Below, one piece after another: positions 1 to 10,518 of a stretch of 64,000 bases of DNA. A program made the position numbers and the translations under genes. The stretch is from Desulfosporosinus acidiphilus SJ4. GTDB taxonomy: Bacteria > Bacillota > Desulfitobacteriia > Desulfitobacteriales > Desulfitobacteriaceae. A model generated the notes under the pieces. It was not told where the DNA came from. It saw nothing but the letters and a program-made list of their open reading frames with translations, and made no database searches. The DNA lies in NCBI RefSeq assembly GCF_000255115.2, contig NC_018068.1, positions 4,187,977 to 4,251,976 of the forward strand, given 5' to 3'. The stretch's first letter is position 1; each line of letters begins with the position of its first letter.

Positions 1-280
1 TCGCAAAAACTATCTAAAACTAACAAAACCAAACTACAACGTCATTATACGCTATGCCCTAATTGAATTGCAATATAGGATTAGACTTTATACTTAATAC
101 ATTCGCTTTAATATTTTTGATTTTTAAAGACTATTGAACTGTAGCGGTCAATTTCTGACTATTTCTATTAATTTAGCAACTCCATCCATTCCCTAAACTA
201 TTCCCTGAACTATTCTCTAAATTATTACCTAAACTCTTCTCAAAACTCTCTTTACCAAAGCTTAAAAAGCTCAATATTTT
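1..280. repeat. AT-rich intergenic stretch with 12-bp tandem repeats
   Basis: No gene is seen here. At about 187-234 the minus strand reads as four degenerate 12-mers with consensus TTTAGGGAATAG. They lie downstream of the acetyltransferase gene. Each unit contains TAG or CAG triplets, as do the repeats near nifH and in the nif leader. No hairpin with a U-run is seen. Confidence 0.5.
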
Positions 281-757
281 CTACTCGCTGATGCTCACGT
301 ATTTTCGCAAGCAAATTAAGTCGGTTCTTTGCCAATTCACGTTATTATAGAAGCCTATGGCCGCAGTATTATTACGATCTGCCAGCAACTGAAGGCGGTT
401 AACACCCCTGGTGATCGCCCATTCCTCTACGGCAGAGAGTAACTTTTTTCCCAATCCTTGCCCTCTCCAGATTTCCTCCACTATTAAATCTTCAATGATG
501 GCTGCAATTCCGCCTTCGGCTGTGGAGACTAAAGTCTGAGCCGTACACATCCCAATGATTTGCTGCTGGGATTCAGCCACCATAACGCAGCGATCCCCGG
601 TATTTTGGAGCATCATTTCTAAACCGCGCTGCTGTGTCAATTCATTGAAGGAAAAATCTGATTCGATGGAAAATAAAAGTTTAAGAAGCCTGATCAGACT
701 CCTAATATCTGATGGCTTTGCCCTTCTGATCACATAGTGAGGGCTCTGAACCGCCAT
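281..757 (-). CDS. GNAT family N-acetyltransferase
   Basis: 158-residue protein of the GCN5-related acetyltransferase fold, which moves an acetyl group from acetyl-CoA to an amine; the substrate cannot be told. The acetyl-CoA-binding motif A is clear around residues 95-110, with the R-G-Q-G-L-G-K signature after a hydrophobic strand. A later N-x-x-A-I-x-F-Y-x-x-x-x-W segment (about 130-143) is the usual motif B end of the fold. It lies after the nifV terminator and is probably a separate transcription unit. A run of degenerate decamers lies just upstream of its start. Confidence 0.85.
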   Translation of the reverse strand: MAVQSPHYVIRRAKPSDIRSLIRLLKLLFSIESDFSFNELTQQRGLEMMLQNTGDRCVMVAESQQQIIGMCTAQTLVSTAEGGIAAIIEDLIVEEIWRGQGLGKKLLSAVEEWAITRGVNRLQLLADRNNTAAIGFYNNVNWQRTDLICLRKYVSISE

Positions 758-771
758 AGTCTCATCACTCC

Positions 772-829
772 CTGTTATACCCGTTTATACTCAGTTATAC
801 CCATTTACACCTTTTACACTGGTTACACG
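772..829 (-). repeat. degenerate decamer repeats upstream of the GNAT gene
   Basis: On the minus strand this reads as about six tandem units of 9-10 nt with consensus GTRTAANNRG. They sit between the nifV terminator and the GNAT start, so within the promoter or leader of that gene. Function is unknown; slipped-strand variation is possible. Confidence 0.55.
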
Positions 830-831
830 TT

Positions 832-870
832 AAAGGCCTTCTTTGAGCAGCTAGCACAAAGAAGGCCTTT
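832..870. terminator. bidirectional intrinsic terminator after nifV
   Basis: Perfect 14-bp inverted repeat (AAAGGCCTTCTTTG and its complement) around an 11-nt loop. It lies 18 nt beyond the nifV stop codon. The A/T ends give U-rich tails in both directions, so it can close the nif operon. Confidence 0.85.
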
Positions 871-888
871 AAATCGTTGGATATCCAT

Positions 889-2004
889 CTAACATGAGCT
901 CACAACGATTTCCATAATGTCATCTTCTCTTAAGACCCTCTTTATTTCATTGGCACGTCTTAAAACTTTGGCCAAAAGATGATCAATTGTTTCCTGATCG
1001 AGTTCTATTCCTTTGTCCTTCAACAATCGCAGGATACTCTTTCGCCCCGAATACTTGCCAAAAGACGTTGAATGTTGTCTTCCCACATTTTCGGGCGGAA
1101 AGGATTGATAATTGGCAAAGTCTTTTTTCAGACCATCAATGTGAATCGATGAGGTGTGCGTAAAGACATCTTGCCCGATGATCGGTTTGGCTTTGGGAAT
1201 TGTCCTGCCCGCGGCTAAACTCACCAAGGAGCCGATAGTATTTAATCGTTTAAGGTCAACTCCCACCTCCTCATAAAGGGCGTATTTCAAAGCAACCGCT
1301 ACTTCTTCAAGAGGGGCATTTCCCGCCCGTTCTCCCAATCCGCCAACCGTTACACTTAAGGCCTTAAAGCCTGCTTGAACGGCAGCAAGAGAGTTCGCGG
1401 TAGCCATCCCCAAATCGTTATGAGCATGGAACTCTAAAGGTATACCCGACATTCTGACAAGATCCTGCAGGGTAAAAAACACTTTAAGAGGTTCCAAAAT
1501 CCCGAGGGTATCTGCGAAACGCACGCGATTAACCCCCAGCCTTTCCGCCTCAGCCAAGATTTCCGCCAGGAATATAAAATCCGCTCGGCTGGCATCTTCC
1601 AAACCCAGGACAATATAGTCTACCTCTTTTCGGGCATTGAGTATGCACCGGCCCATCTGTTCAAGCACCCAAGCCCGATCCTTTTTCAATTTATTCCTAA
1701 TCTGCTGCTCTGAAGCAGGAACAGAAATAGCAACTCCTTCAACTCCCGTACGATAACTTGCTTGGAGATCCGTGAGCACAGCACGATTCCAGGTTATGAG
1801 TCGAACGGGCAAATGCAGGGCCGCTAACTGGGTAATTGACTTGATTTCCGAATCCCCGACCGCCGGAACCCCCACTTCCAGTTCATCGATCCCAGCATCC
1901 GCTAAAGCCCTGGCAATCATCTCTTTCTCCCGAAACCCCAAGGCTACACCCGGTGCTTGCTCTCCATCCCTCAAGGTTGTATCGCATAACATAATCCTAT
2001 CCAT
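889..2004 (-). CDS. nifV: homocitrate synthase NifV
   Basis: 371-residue enzyme that condenses acetyl-CoA and 2-oxoglutarate to homocitrate, the organic acid ligand of FeMo-co. The LeuA/NifV-family signature D-T-T-L-R-D-G-E-Q is at residues 8-16. The H-x-H-x-D-x-G metal site (F-H-A-H-N-D-L-G) lies near residue 195, and the G-G-L-G-E-R-A-G-N segment follows. Length and the absence of a C-terminal leucine-feedback domain suit NifV rather than 2-isopropylmalate synthase. Last gene of the nif operon; a GAGGGGG ribosome-binding site precedes the ATG. The NifV name rests on the nif context as well as the family. Confidence 0.92.
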   Translation of the reverse strand: MDRIMLCDTTLRDGEQAPGVALGFREKEMIARALADAGIDELEVGVPAVGDSEIKSITQLAALHLPVRLITWNRAVLTDLQASYRTGVEGVAISVPASEQQIRNKLKKDRAWVLEQMGRCILNARKEVDYIVLGLEDASRADFIFLAEILAEAERLGVNRVRFADTLGILEPLKVFFTLQDLVRMSGIPLEFHAHNDLGMATANSLAAVQAGFKALSVTVGGLGERAGNAPLEEVAVALKYALYEEVGVDLKRLNTIGSLVSLAAGRTIPKAKPIIGQDVFTHTSSIHIDGLKKDFANYQSFPPENVGRQHSTSFGKYSGRKSILRLLKDKGIELDQETIDHLLAKVLRRANEIKRVLREDDIMEIVVSSC

Positions 2005-2075
2005 ATCCGAACCCCCTCTTTTTCGTACTATCTGATTGCCTGACTTTCAGGTTCTATACTTTTCTCTAATTTTGA

Positions 2076-2909
2076 TTAGAGGAAACCAATGGCGTCAGCA
2101 CGACATTGCTGACAGTGCTCCATCTGGGGCAGAAATGCGCCCATACTCCTTCTGCAGCTGGCTATCAGTTCCTTGGAAGGAGCTTTTATATGAGCAAGTT
2201 TAGCTTGAGGAATCAAAGGAACAATGTTATGAATATGGGCACCTCTCTTTTTGATTTCCTGACCTAAGCTATACAGTAGCTTGTCATTGATCCCGGGAAT
2301 AATCACCGTGTTGATCTTTACCGTCATTCCGGCCGCGGCAGCCATTGTCAGACCCTTGAGCTGATTACCCACCAGAATTCTTGCCCCACGGGCACCGGTC
2401 AGCGTTTTACCCTTCCAACGGACATAGCTGTAAATCTGAGCTCCCACTTCTTCATCAAGGGTATTAATGGTAATGGTAATATGGGACACCCCGATTTCCG
2501 CCAATTCGTTTATCTTCTCCGGCAAGAGAAGTCCGTTGGTACTTAGACAAAGAATCATTTCAGGAAACTCTCGTTTTACCTCGCGGAAGGTTGCATAAGT
2601 GGCACTGTTTGCTAAAGGTTCTCCCGGACCTGCAATGCCCACCACCCTATACTTTGCTCCCATGTCCGACGCTTTCACCTTTCGGACAGTTTCCAGAGCC
2701 TCCTCCGGTGTTAGCACCTTGCTTGTTACTCCCGGCCGGGATTCATTAGCACAATCGAATTTACGCACGCAATAATTGCAGGAGATGTTACACCCCGGTG
2801 CCACGGCAAGATGAATACGTCCGGTTTTGCCGTGTCCCTGAGTTGCAAAACAGGGGTGTCCTAGGTTTAGATGGCCGTTTAGATTTCCTTGTCTACATTC
2901 AATTTGCAT
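2076..2909 (-). CDS. nifB: nitrogenase cofactor biosynthesis radical SAM protein NifB
   Basis: 277-residue radical S-adenosylmethionine enzyme that makes NifB-co, the 8Fe-9S-C precursor of FeMo-co. The SAM-cluster cysteines C-x3-C-x2-C are at 40, 44 and 47 (P-G-C-N-I-S-C-N-Y-C). Further NifB signatures are N-x-H-P-C-F-like at 15-21 and A-G-P-G-E-P-L. It lacks the C-terminal NifX-like domain found in proteobacterial NifB, so it is the short form known from Firmicutes and archaea. The ATG at 2909 is chosen because AGGAGGG lies 8 nt before it; an upstream in-frame ATG would put that site inside the coding region. Confidence 0.93.
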   Translation of the reverse strand: MQIECRQGNLNGHLNLGHPCFATQGHGKTGRIHLAVAPGCNISCNYCVRKFDCANESRPGVTSKVLTPEEALETVRKVKASDMGAKYRVVGIAGPGEPLANSATYATFREVKREFPEMILCLSTNGLLLPEKINELAEIGVSHITITINTLDEEVGAQIYSYVRWKGKTLTGARGARILVGNQLKGLTMAAAAGMTVKINTVIIPGINDKLLYSLGQEIKKRGAHIHNIVPLIPQAKLAHIKAPSKELIASCRRSMGAFLPQMEHCQQCRADAIGFL

Positions 2910-3139
2910 CTTAATCCCTCCTATCATTTTTTATCTAGTTCTTCAGAGCCAAGAGATAGATATCGCTGTTCTTTATCAGATCTTCCTGCTATCCCGATAG
3001 TCTTCAGTGGAGAGTATCGCAATTTTTGGGCTTCAGAGACCTTCGGCTGATCCACAATTAAGGAGTTTCGTGATAAGTTTCCTAGCGATAAGCTCGTTCG
3101 CTTATTGTCGTGTCCAGGGGCAGGTGAGAAAACTTCAAA

Positions 3140-3409
3140 TTAAGCCGATTTAGCCTTAAATGTATAAGCTTTACGTACACAGATACTGCCGCAGGATTGA
3201 CAGCCAATGCACTGATCTTTATTGACAATGATGGCTGTATGACGTTCAGTCCCCTCATCATCTTCAAAACTTTCCAGACCGAGGCATTTTTGCACACACA
3301 ATTTGACACATCTGCCGCAGCCAAAGCATTTGTCTTTGTCAATGGCTTCCACATATAAAGGGGTCCAAGGGAATCCCCCAAAGGTTTGGTAATTCTGGCC
3401 GTCACTCAA
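3140..3409 (-). CDS. fdxB: nif-type ferredoxin (ferredoxin III, FdxB-like)
   Basis: 89-residue protein with two [4Fe-4S] motifs: C-F-G-C-G-R-C-x3-C in the first half and C-I-G-C-Q-S-C-x3-C near the end. The N-terminal G-G-F-P-W-T-P-L-Y-V-E-A-I-D segment matches the nif-specific ferredoxin III family, which starts with a similar Q-P-W-x-P-x-Y-x-x-x-I-D. Proposed role is electron donation for cofactor assembly or nitrogenase. It lies between nifX and nifB. A 230-base gap separates it from nifB; I see no clear terminator there. Confidence 0.85.
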   Translation of the reverse strand: MSDGQNYQTFGGFPWTPLYVEAIDKDKCFGCGRCVKLCVQKCLGLESFEDDEGTERHTAIIVNKDQCIGCQSCGSICVRKAYTFKAKSA

Positions 3410-3422
3410 TGTTAATCCCCCT

Positions 3423-3797
3423 TTAATTAGCCATTTTCTTTTTTAGCCAAGGCGGTGTTTTTCCGGAATTAAACAATTGGACCAATTTGCCCAATTCGTC
3501 GTAAATTCTCGTTCCTTCCGGCACTTTCAAAGGGTGAATACCGCACTGAACTAGTCGTGCTGCCGCCGGACCGCCGATCTGGGTACAATAGACAATGGCG
3601 CATTCCTTTAAGTGCTTAATCCGCGCGTCAACTTTATCCTCCGAATCCTTCTCCCCGGCAAAGCTTTCCGCACGTACCTGGGCAGAATGGACAAAGCCTT
3701 GTTTCTTCCCTCCGAATTCATAGACTTCAAATACTGGCGCGGAGGCGAAATGGGAGTCTATTGATTCCCCATTACTGCTGGCAAAGGCTATCAACAT
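3423..3797 (-). CDS. nifX: NifX-type FeMo-cofactor carrier protein
   Basis: 124-residue protein of the dinitrogenase iron-molybdenum cofactor family (NifX/NafY/NifB C-domain fold). The start M-L-I-A-F-A-S-S-N-G-x-x-I-D-x-H-F-A-S-A and the later I-V-Y-C-T-Q-I-G-G-P-A-A-A-R-L segment are typical. NifX is thought to carry NifB-co or the VK-cluster between NifB and NifEN, which fits its position directly after nifN. It is 13 nt upstream of fdxB, so co-transcribed. Confidence 0.87.
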   Translation of the reverse strand: MLIAFASSNGESIDSHFASAPVFEVYEFGGKKQGFVHSAQVRAESFAGEKDSEDKVDARIKHLKECAIVYCTQIGGPAAARLVQCGIHPLKVPEGTRIYDELGKLVQLFNSGKTPPWLKKKMAN

Positions 3798-3808
3798 ATC
3801 TTGACCTC

Positions 3809-5137
3809 CTAACTTTGTGAATTTAACGCATCAAAGAGAAACTGCTGGGTTCCTTCATAACCAATCCAGCGCTTTTGCGGGTAACCAACCCGGTCGAAAA
3901 CCGGCAATCCTGCTCTCAAATGAGGAATCTTAAGCAATTCCGCGGCTTGGCGCCCGTTAGAATTAGCAATGATTAGTTTGCCGGTCTGAGCCCCTTCTTC
4001 AAGATCTTCCAAATCCCCCACTTCAATCGGCACAGGCAGTGAGAACTTGTGAATTCCCGACTGAGAGGCGGCTAAGGCTAAGGTAATTTCCGAACCCATT
4101 TCAACCAGGCAAGAAGCCAAACTATATAAGAGATCCACTTCCAGGGCAACAGCAACTTTGAGCTTTCCCAGTTGATCATGAAAATCAACCATTGTATCCA
4201 ACAGCCGGTCTCTCTGGCGGAGCAGTTTTGCGGGGATCGGCTTCCCTGCTGTCCGGGCCAGAGTCAGAATAAAGGAATCGGTAGCCGAAAGGCCGGTGAG
4301 GGAAGGAAAGTTGGTGTGGGGAATTGCATAGGTTCGCTTTAAAAATTCTCCTGCTTTCTCCATACTCAATCCAAAAGAGAAACAAGCTTTGCATTTTGCC
4401 AAACGCCGGAAATCTTCAAGGGGTGTCCCCCCCTGTACCAAAGGAGCCGCCTCCAGTTCCGCATGCCCGTCCAGGGAAATAGACAGGTCGGGAATGGTAA
4501 TAGGGTGATAGCCGAACAAAGTAACAATTTCTTTAAGTTCATCCACATCCCCCGGAGTCAGATGACATCCCGGCAATAAGGCAAGGGCAGGGATGTCTTC
4601 ACCTTGGGTCATGGTCTTCGAACCCAATTCATCCCTATAGTTACCGGATACTACCTCATCAATTTCGGAATTAACAGCCAGGGTAGTCAGCAAAGACTCT
4701 ACAGTCCGCTGATATCCCTCTTGCATCGATCCGATATAATCGGGAGTGCCGGCCAGAACCACCGGCAAATCAAGCAAATCCGTGCGTTCTGAGCGAAGAC
4801 TGGACAGAGCGCTGACCATGTCATCGCCAAAGGTTTCCGTGAGCCCGGTACTCAGTACTCCGATAATTTGCGGTTTGTATTTATCCGCTGCTACGGCAAT
4901 CCCTTTTTTGAGATGTTCCCAGCCGCCGAAGATAGCCGAGTCCTCCAAGAGCGCTGTGGAATTCAAGGGAATCGGTTCCCTAAAATGCCGGGACAATTGT
5001 AAACGTATAAAAGATGAACATCCTTGTGAGCCATGAAGCAAGGCCAGAAGCCCATTCACTCCGAGAAAAGCCAAGGTCGCTCCCAAAGCAGGACTGTTTT
5101 TTTGGGGATTACCCTGATATGATCTTATTTTCGTCAT
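3809..5137 (-). CDS. nifN: nitrogenase cofactor scaffold subunit NifN
   Basis: 442-residue NifK paralogue. With NifE it forms the scaffold on which NifB-co matures to FeMo-co. NifN/NifK features are G-A-T-L-A-F-L-G near residue 20, H-G-S-Q-G-C at 36-41, and S-R-H-F-R-E-P-I-P-L-N-S-T-A-L-x-E-D-S-A-I-F-G-G spread over 49-72. The nearest structural homologue in the window is NifK. Only four bases separate it from nifE, and GGAGGG precedes the ATG. Confidence 0.93.
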   Translation of the reverse strand: MTKIRSYQGNPQKNSPALGATLAFLGVNGLLALLHGSQGCSSFIRLQLSRHFREPIPLNSTALLEDSAIFGGWEHLKKGIAVAADKYKPQIIGVLSTGLTETFGDDMVSALSSLRSERTDLLDLPVVLAGTPDYIGSMQEGYQRTVESLLTTLAVNSEIDEVVSGNYRDELGSKTMTQGEDIPALALLPGCHLTPGDVDELKEIVTLFGYHPITIPDLSISLDGHAELEAAPLVQGGTPLEDFRRLAKCKACFSFGLSMEKAGEFLKRTYAIPHTNFPSLTGLSATDSFILTLARTAGKPIPAKLLRQRDRLLDTMVDFHDQLGKLKVAVALEVDLLYSLASCLVEMGSEITLALAASQSGIHKFSLPVPIEVGDLEDLEEGAQTGKLIIANSNGRQAAELLKIPHLRAGLPVFDRVGYPQKRWIGYEGTQQFLFDALNSQS

Positions 5138-5141
5138 GTCC

Positions 5142-6497
5142 TTACCCTCCTACCGGGGGGAATTTCGCTTTTAAATGCCCCCACACAGGACTAAATACCG
5201 TCCGTGTTAACGACTCTGCGAAGGTCACCATTCCCTGATAGCCGGCATAGGGAAGTTTCCGGCCATGGTTAATATCCAGGAAAGGCGTTCTCGTCTTATG
5301 GGCTAAATACTTTGTCTTCCCCCCGGCAACGATCAAATCAGGTTTCTTCTCGGCAATGATTTTTAGAAAACCTGCAGAGCTGGTGTCTTCAATAATCTGA
5401 GCACTTGGATCCATCAGTTCTTTCATTCTTTGAAAATCCTCCGGGGTAGAGTTTTGAGTTCCTCCCGCCAGAATATTGATTCCTAATTCCGCCAGGGTAG
5501 AGACCATGGACCAGGTTTTGACCCCTCCGGTAAATAAAATGGCTTGCTTATTTTCTAATTTCTTTTTATGTTGAGCGATAATTTCCCGGGTTTCCACTTC
5601 CCTCTTCTGCACATAAGCCTGGGTTCTCGTCAACAATTCAGGATCGTTAAGAGCTTTGGCAATGTTGATCAGGGTTTCGGAAGTATCATGAATTCCGTAA
5701 AAGGACCCTTCAATAAAAGGTATCCCATAGCGGATTTCCATCTTCCGCGCTAGGTTGGTCAAACTTTTAGAACAAATCAGGACGTTGAGACAAGCCCGAT
5801 GAGCTGAACGAATATCATCAAATTTGGCATCCCCGGTAATGGCTGTTTGCAGCGTAATTCCCAAGTTCTTTAAATCAGGCAAGATTCCCCATAAATCCCC
5901 GGCAATGTTATACTCGCCAATGAGATTAATCGAAAGGGGAATTTTCTCCGGTGGCCCGCCGCCGGTGCCGATGACCCGTTCAAACAAAACTTCTCCTGCT
6001 ATGCGGTTCCCGATATTTTTATCGCCTAAAAAGCCCGGAGCGTTGACAGGAATGATGGGAATTGGCAGTTCCGCCTCAGCTTCTGCACAGATTTTGCTCA
6101 TGTCATCACCAATAAGGGCAGAAACACAGGTGGCATAGACGAAAATTGCTTTAGGCTGATGTTTCGCAGCAATTTCCAAGATGGCCTCTTTAAGTTTCTG
6201 CTCTCCGCCGTAAATTACATCGTTCTCCAGCAAATCCGTGGTCAACCCCCGCCGATACAGTTGGGAACCGGAGGAGCGAGCTCCTCGGTTATCCCATGAG
6301 TTCCCCGCACAGGCAATGGGACCATGCACAAGATGAGCCACATCGGTAATAGGCATAAGCACAACTCTTGCCCCATCATAAGCACAACTTCGCTCCGCGC
6401 CTTCACCGGGCAGGGCTTTCATGCACAATTTCGGCGAACCGGCCTCCGCCAGGGAAGGTTTGTCTTTGAGGTCTAATTTTGAAAGATTGGTAAACAT
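5142..6497 (-). CDS. nifE: nitrogenase cofactor scaffold subunit NifE
   Basis: 451-residue NifD paralogue that pairs with NifN. Conserved cysteine contexts are R-S-C-A-Y-D-G-A, H-G-P-I-A-C-A-G-N-S-W-D-N-R-G and Y-A-T-C-V-S-A-L-I-G-D-D. The S-W-D-N-R motif after the second cysteine marks NifE rather than NifD. The ATG at 6497 is preferred over an upstream TTG because GGAGGGGTGG sits immediately before it. Twenty-five bases separate it from nifK. Confidence 0.93.
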   Translation of the reverse strand: MFTNLSKLDLKDKPSLAEAGSPKLCMKALPGEGAERSCAYDGARVVLMPITDVAHLVHGPIACAGNSWDNRGARSSGSQLYRRGLTTDLLENDVIYGGEQKLKEAILEIAAKHQPKAIFVYATCVSALIGDDMSKICAEAEAELPIPIIPVNAPGFLGDKNIGNRIAGEVLFERVIGTGGGPPEKIPLSINLIGEYNIAGDLWGILPDLKNLGITLQTAITGDAKFDDIRSAHRACLNVLICSKSLTNLARKMEIRYGIPFIEGSFYGIHDTSETLINIAKALNDPELLTRTQAYVQKREVETREIIAQHKKKLENKQAILFTGGVKTWSMVSTLAELGINILAGGTQNSTPEDFQRMKELMDPSAQIIEDTSSAGFLKIIAEKKPDLIVAGGKTKYLAHKTRTPFLDINHGRKLPYAGYQGMVTFAESLTRTVFSPVWGHLKAKFPPVGG

Positions 6498-6522
6498 GAA
6501 CCACCCCTCCGTTCTCAACGCC

Positions 6523-7941
6523 TTAGCGCATTAATTCAAAATAAGTGTCTGTGGAATTCCTGTCTTTTTCATCCAGGAAGGTATTAACAATCATCGTAAT
6601 CAAGTTAATGACTCCGTTATAGCCCACGATAGGATAGCGGTGGAGGTTCACCCGGTCATAAATAGGAATCCCTATTCTAATTAAGGGAATATTGGCATCT
6701 CGGGCAGCATACTTGCCATGGCCGTCACCAATCAGCATATCAACCGGCTCGGTGACTAATAGCGACCGCAGGTGCCAAAGATCCTTGCCTGGATAGAGGG
6801 TGGCTCCTTGACCATAAGGACTGGAAGCCAGCAGTTTTTCCATAGCTTTTTTAAAGGCTGGAGTAGAGTTGGTACAAACGATGTGAACAGGCTCTCCTCC
6901 CATTTCTAAGAGGAAGGAAACCACACCGACGAGAATATCCGGATCTCCAAAGAGAGCAAATTTCTTGCCATGAATATATTGATGAGCATCTGTCATGGCA
7001 TCAATGGCCCGTCCCCGTTCAATGGTAACTTCCTCAGGAACCTCTCGACCCGTGAATGTGGCAATCGCTTCAATAAATTTGTCGGTTCCTCCGATTCCGA
7101 TGGGCATCGGAATCGTTTCCACAGGAACTTCTTTACCTGCCAGGTATTTACTGGTTGACGGAGTGGTGTAGGATTGCAGGCACAAATAGCTCTTGGCATT
7201 TAACGCCTCTTTCATATCTTTAATAGGTGTTCCGCCGGGGAAAAGCTGATAGGTGCCTAAATTCGGAGAATCCAAAACATCGCTGTGATCAGGGATAAGA
7301 GCAGAGGGAGCACCCATGAGTTTGAGATACCGTTTATATTCCCGCAGGTTCGCCGGATAGGTATCAAATCCGGGGACTACATAAAGCCTATCGTTGATTT
7401 TCTCTTCCTGCCTGGGTTCTGCTAAACAATCAATAAGACCTTTGAGCATGGAGTCATACCCGGTAATATGAGATCCTTTAAAGCTGGGGGTATTCGCCAA
7501 AGCCACAGGAAACTCTTTCGGTATCGATCCTTGTTCCTTGGCATTCCCTAAATAGGCCTTGATATCATCGCCGATAACTTCCGCCATACAGCTCGTGAAT
7601 ACCGCTATCACTTTGGGACTGTAAACGGTATAAGCATTTTTTAAACCCTCATGAAAGTTCGACTGCCCGCCGAAAACCGCCGAATCCTCCGTCATAGAAT
7701 CCGACACCGCTGCTACAGGCTCCCGGAAATGACGGGATAAGGTGCTGCGAAAATAAGCGGCGCAGCCTTGAGAACCATGAACGAAGGGCAAACAACCTTC
7801 AATGCCCAGGGAGCAAAGCAGGGCGCCTAGAGGCTGACAGGCTTTAGCCGGGTTAATGACCAACTTTTCCCGGGCAAAATTCTTTTCTCGGTATTCCATC
7901 GTATTAAGCCACTCTTTTGTGACCTTCGTGCAAGTCTCCAT
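6523..7941 (-). CDS. nifK: nitrogenase MoFe protein beta subunit
   Basis: 472-residue beta subunit of dinitrogenase. The P-cluster cysteines are recognisable at C35 (A-C-Q-P-L-G-A), C60 (H-G-S-Q-G-C) and in T-S-C-M-A-E-V-I-G-D-D. It lacks the roughly 50-residue N-terminal extension of Azotobacter NifK, as in other clostridial (group II/III-like) forms. The second of two nearby ATGs is chosen because AAAGG then sits 9 nt upstream. Co-transcribed with nifD, with a 23-base gap. Confidence 0.94.
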   Translation of the reverse strand: METCTKVTKEWLNTMEYREKNFAREKLVINPAKACQPLGALLCSLGIEGCLPFVHGSQGCAAYFRSTLSRHFREPVAAVSDSMTEDSAVFGGQSNFHEGLKNAYTVYSPKVIAVFTSCMAEVIGDDIKAYLGNAKEQGSIPKEFPVALANTPSFKGSHITGYDSMLKGLIDCLAEPRQEEKINDRLYVVPGFDTYPANLREYKRYLKLMGAPSALIPDHSDVLDSPNLGTYQLFPGGTPIKDMKEALNAKSYLCLQSYTTPSTSKYLAGKEVPVETIPMPIGIGGTDKFIEAIATFTGREVPEEVTIERGRAIDAMTDAHQYIHGKKFALFGDPDILVGVVSFLLEMGGEPVHIVCTNSTPAFKKAMEKLLASSPYGQGATLYPGKDLWHLRSLLVTEPVDMLIGDGHGKYAARDANIPLIRIGIPIYDRVNLHRYPIVGYNGVINLITMIVNTFLDEKDRNSTDTYFELMR

Positions 7942-7964
7942 ATGCGACATCCTTTCTGCCCAGC

Positions 7965-9401
7965 TTATTTAGACCAAGGAGCTTTAATTGATTTCCAGGT
8001 AGGGCTGTTGACAGCCATATCCATATCCCGGGCGAAAATCGGGAATCCTTCATAGCCATGATAAGGCCCTGAATAATCCCAAGAATGCATTTGCCGGAAA
8101 GGCAAGCCCATCTTTTCAAAAACATACTTTTCCTTAATCCCCGATCCTACGAGATCGGGCTTTAACTTATTGACGAACTCTTCAAGTTCATAAGCCGTCA
8201 CATCATCATAAATCAAAGTTCCGTCTTTAATATTAGCCATGGTCTTGTCATAATCTTCGCTGTGGGCAAATTCGTAACCCGTCCCGATCACTTCCATACC
8301 CAAGTCTTCATATGCTCCCACCACGTGCCTGGGGCGAAGACCTCCCACATAGAGCATCACTTTTTTTCCTTCCAAACGCGGGCGATAAATATCGATAACC
8401 TTTTGCATCTCTGCCTCGTAATTTTCCAGGACGATCTGAGCTTTTTCAATAATGGTGTCATCAAACATGGCAGCGATTTTAAGAACGGATTCCCTGATCT
8501 TCGTCGGCCCAAAGAAATTAAACTCCAGCCAGGGAGTACCATAGGTTTCCTCCATGTGGCGGGCCATGTAATTCATGCTGCGATAACAGTGAATTAAATT
8601 CAGCTTGACACGATGTCCGTTCTGCAGCATTTCCACTGTGGAATCGCCGGTCCAGATATTAACAACCTTTAAGCCGATTTCCTCCAGAATTTTTTTGCTG
8701 GCCCAGGCATCGCCTCCGATATTGTAATCTCCGATAATCCCCACATCGTAGGGACCGACTTCTCTTTCCGGACCTTTGCCTATGAGATGATCTCGGATGG
8801 CATCGTTGGCAATATGATGGCCCAAAGACTGGCTTATACCCCGGAATCCCTCGCAGCGAACCGGGATGACCGGAAGGTTCAGTTTCTCACTCATACGCCG
8901 GGATACGCTCTCAATGTCATCTCCAATCAATCCCACAGGACATTCCGAGAGAACTGAAACTCCTTGGGTGTTGGGAAACAGCTCTACAATCTCTTCGATA
9001 ATTTTCTCCAGCTTTTTGTCCCCACCGTAGATGATATCGCTCTCCTGAAAGTCCGAGGTGAATAAAAAAGGGACAAAGTTATCAACGCCAATCTCGCCGT
9101 CCGCTAAATTCCTGCGGTTGGCCCAGGAATAGTATCCGCATCCCACTGGTCCGTGGGAAATATGGGTAACATCTTTCACCGGTCCCCAAACAACACCTTT
9201 AGCCCCTGCATAAGCGCATCCCCGGGCTGTCATCAGGCCGGGAACAGTTTTCGCATTAGATTTAACGGCACAGCTGGCACACTCATTATTTTCTTTAACG
9301 GTAATATGCTTTCTCCGGTTCTTTTTAGCTTTTTCCGGATAAATATCCAGTACTTCTTCAACAACTTGCTTCCTGAATTCCGTTGTCTCCAATACGCTCA
9401 T
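7965..9401 (-). CDS. nifD: nitrogenase MoFe protein alpha subunit
   Basis: 478-residue alpha subunit that carries FeMo-co. P-cluster ligands fall at C62 ([10 protein letters not shown]) and C88 ([10 protein letters not shown]), the same numbering as the classical protein. The FeMo-co cysteine context [11 protein letters not shown] and the C-terminal histidine region [13 protein letters not shown] are intact. It has no roughly 50-residue insertion of the clostridial type. Start at 9401 has GGGAGGA upstream; an in-frame ATG further upstream lacks one. Confidence 0.95.
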   Translation of the reverse strand: MSVLETTEFRKQVVEEVLDIYPEKAKKNRRKHITVKENNECASCAVKSNAKTVPGLMTARGCAYAGAKGVVWGPVKDVTHISHGPVGCGYYSWANRRNLADGEIGVDNFVPFLFTSDFQESDIIYGGDKKLEKIIEEIVELFPNTQGVSVLSECPVGLIGDDIESVSRRMSEKLNLPVIPVRCEGFRGISQSLGHHIANDAIRDHLIGKGPEREVGPYDVGIIGDYNIGGDAWASKKILEEIGLKVVNIWTGDSTVEMLQNGHRVKLNLIHCYRSMNYMARHMEETYGTPWLEFNFFGPTKIRESVLKIAAMFDDTIIEKAQIVLENYEAEMQKVIDIYRPRLEGKKVMLYVGGLRPRHVVGAYEDLGMEVIGTGYEFAHSEDYDKTMANIKDGTLIYDDVTAYELEEFVNKLKPDLVGSGIKEKYVFEKMGLPFRQMHSWDYSGPYHGYEGFPIFARDMDMAVNSPTWKSIKAPWSK

Positions 9402-9437
9402 AAGGCTGTCCTCCCTCATTTCCATCGCTGCCCGTTA

Positions 9438-10512
<1,075 letters not shown>

Positions 10513-10518
10513 TTGTCT

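Noticed and set aside
3082-3405. 107-codon frame overlapping the ferredoxin gene
   Set aside because: Same strand, different frame from a ferredoxin with both cluster motifs intact; no support of its own.
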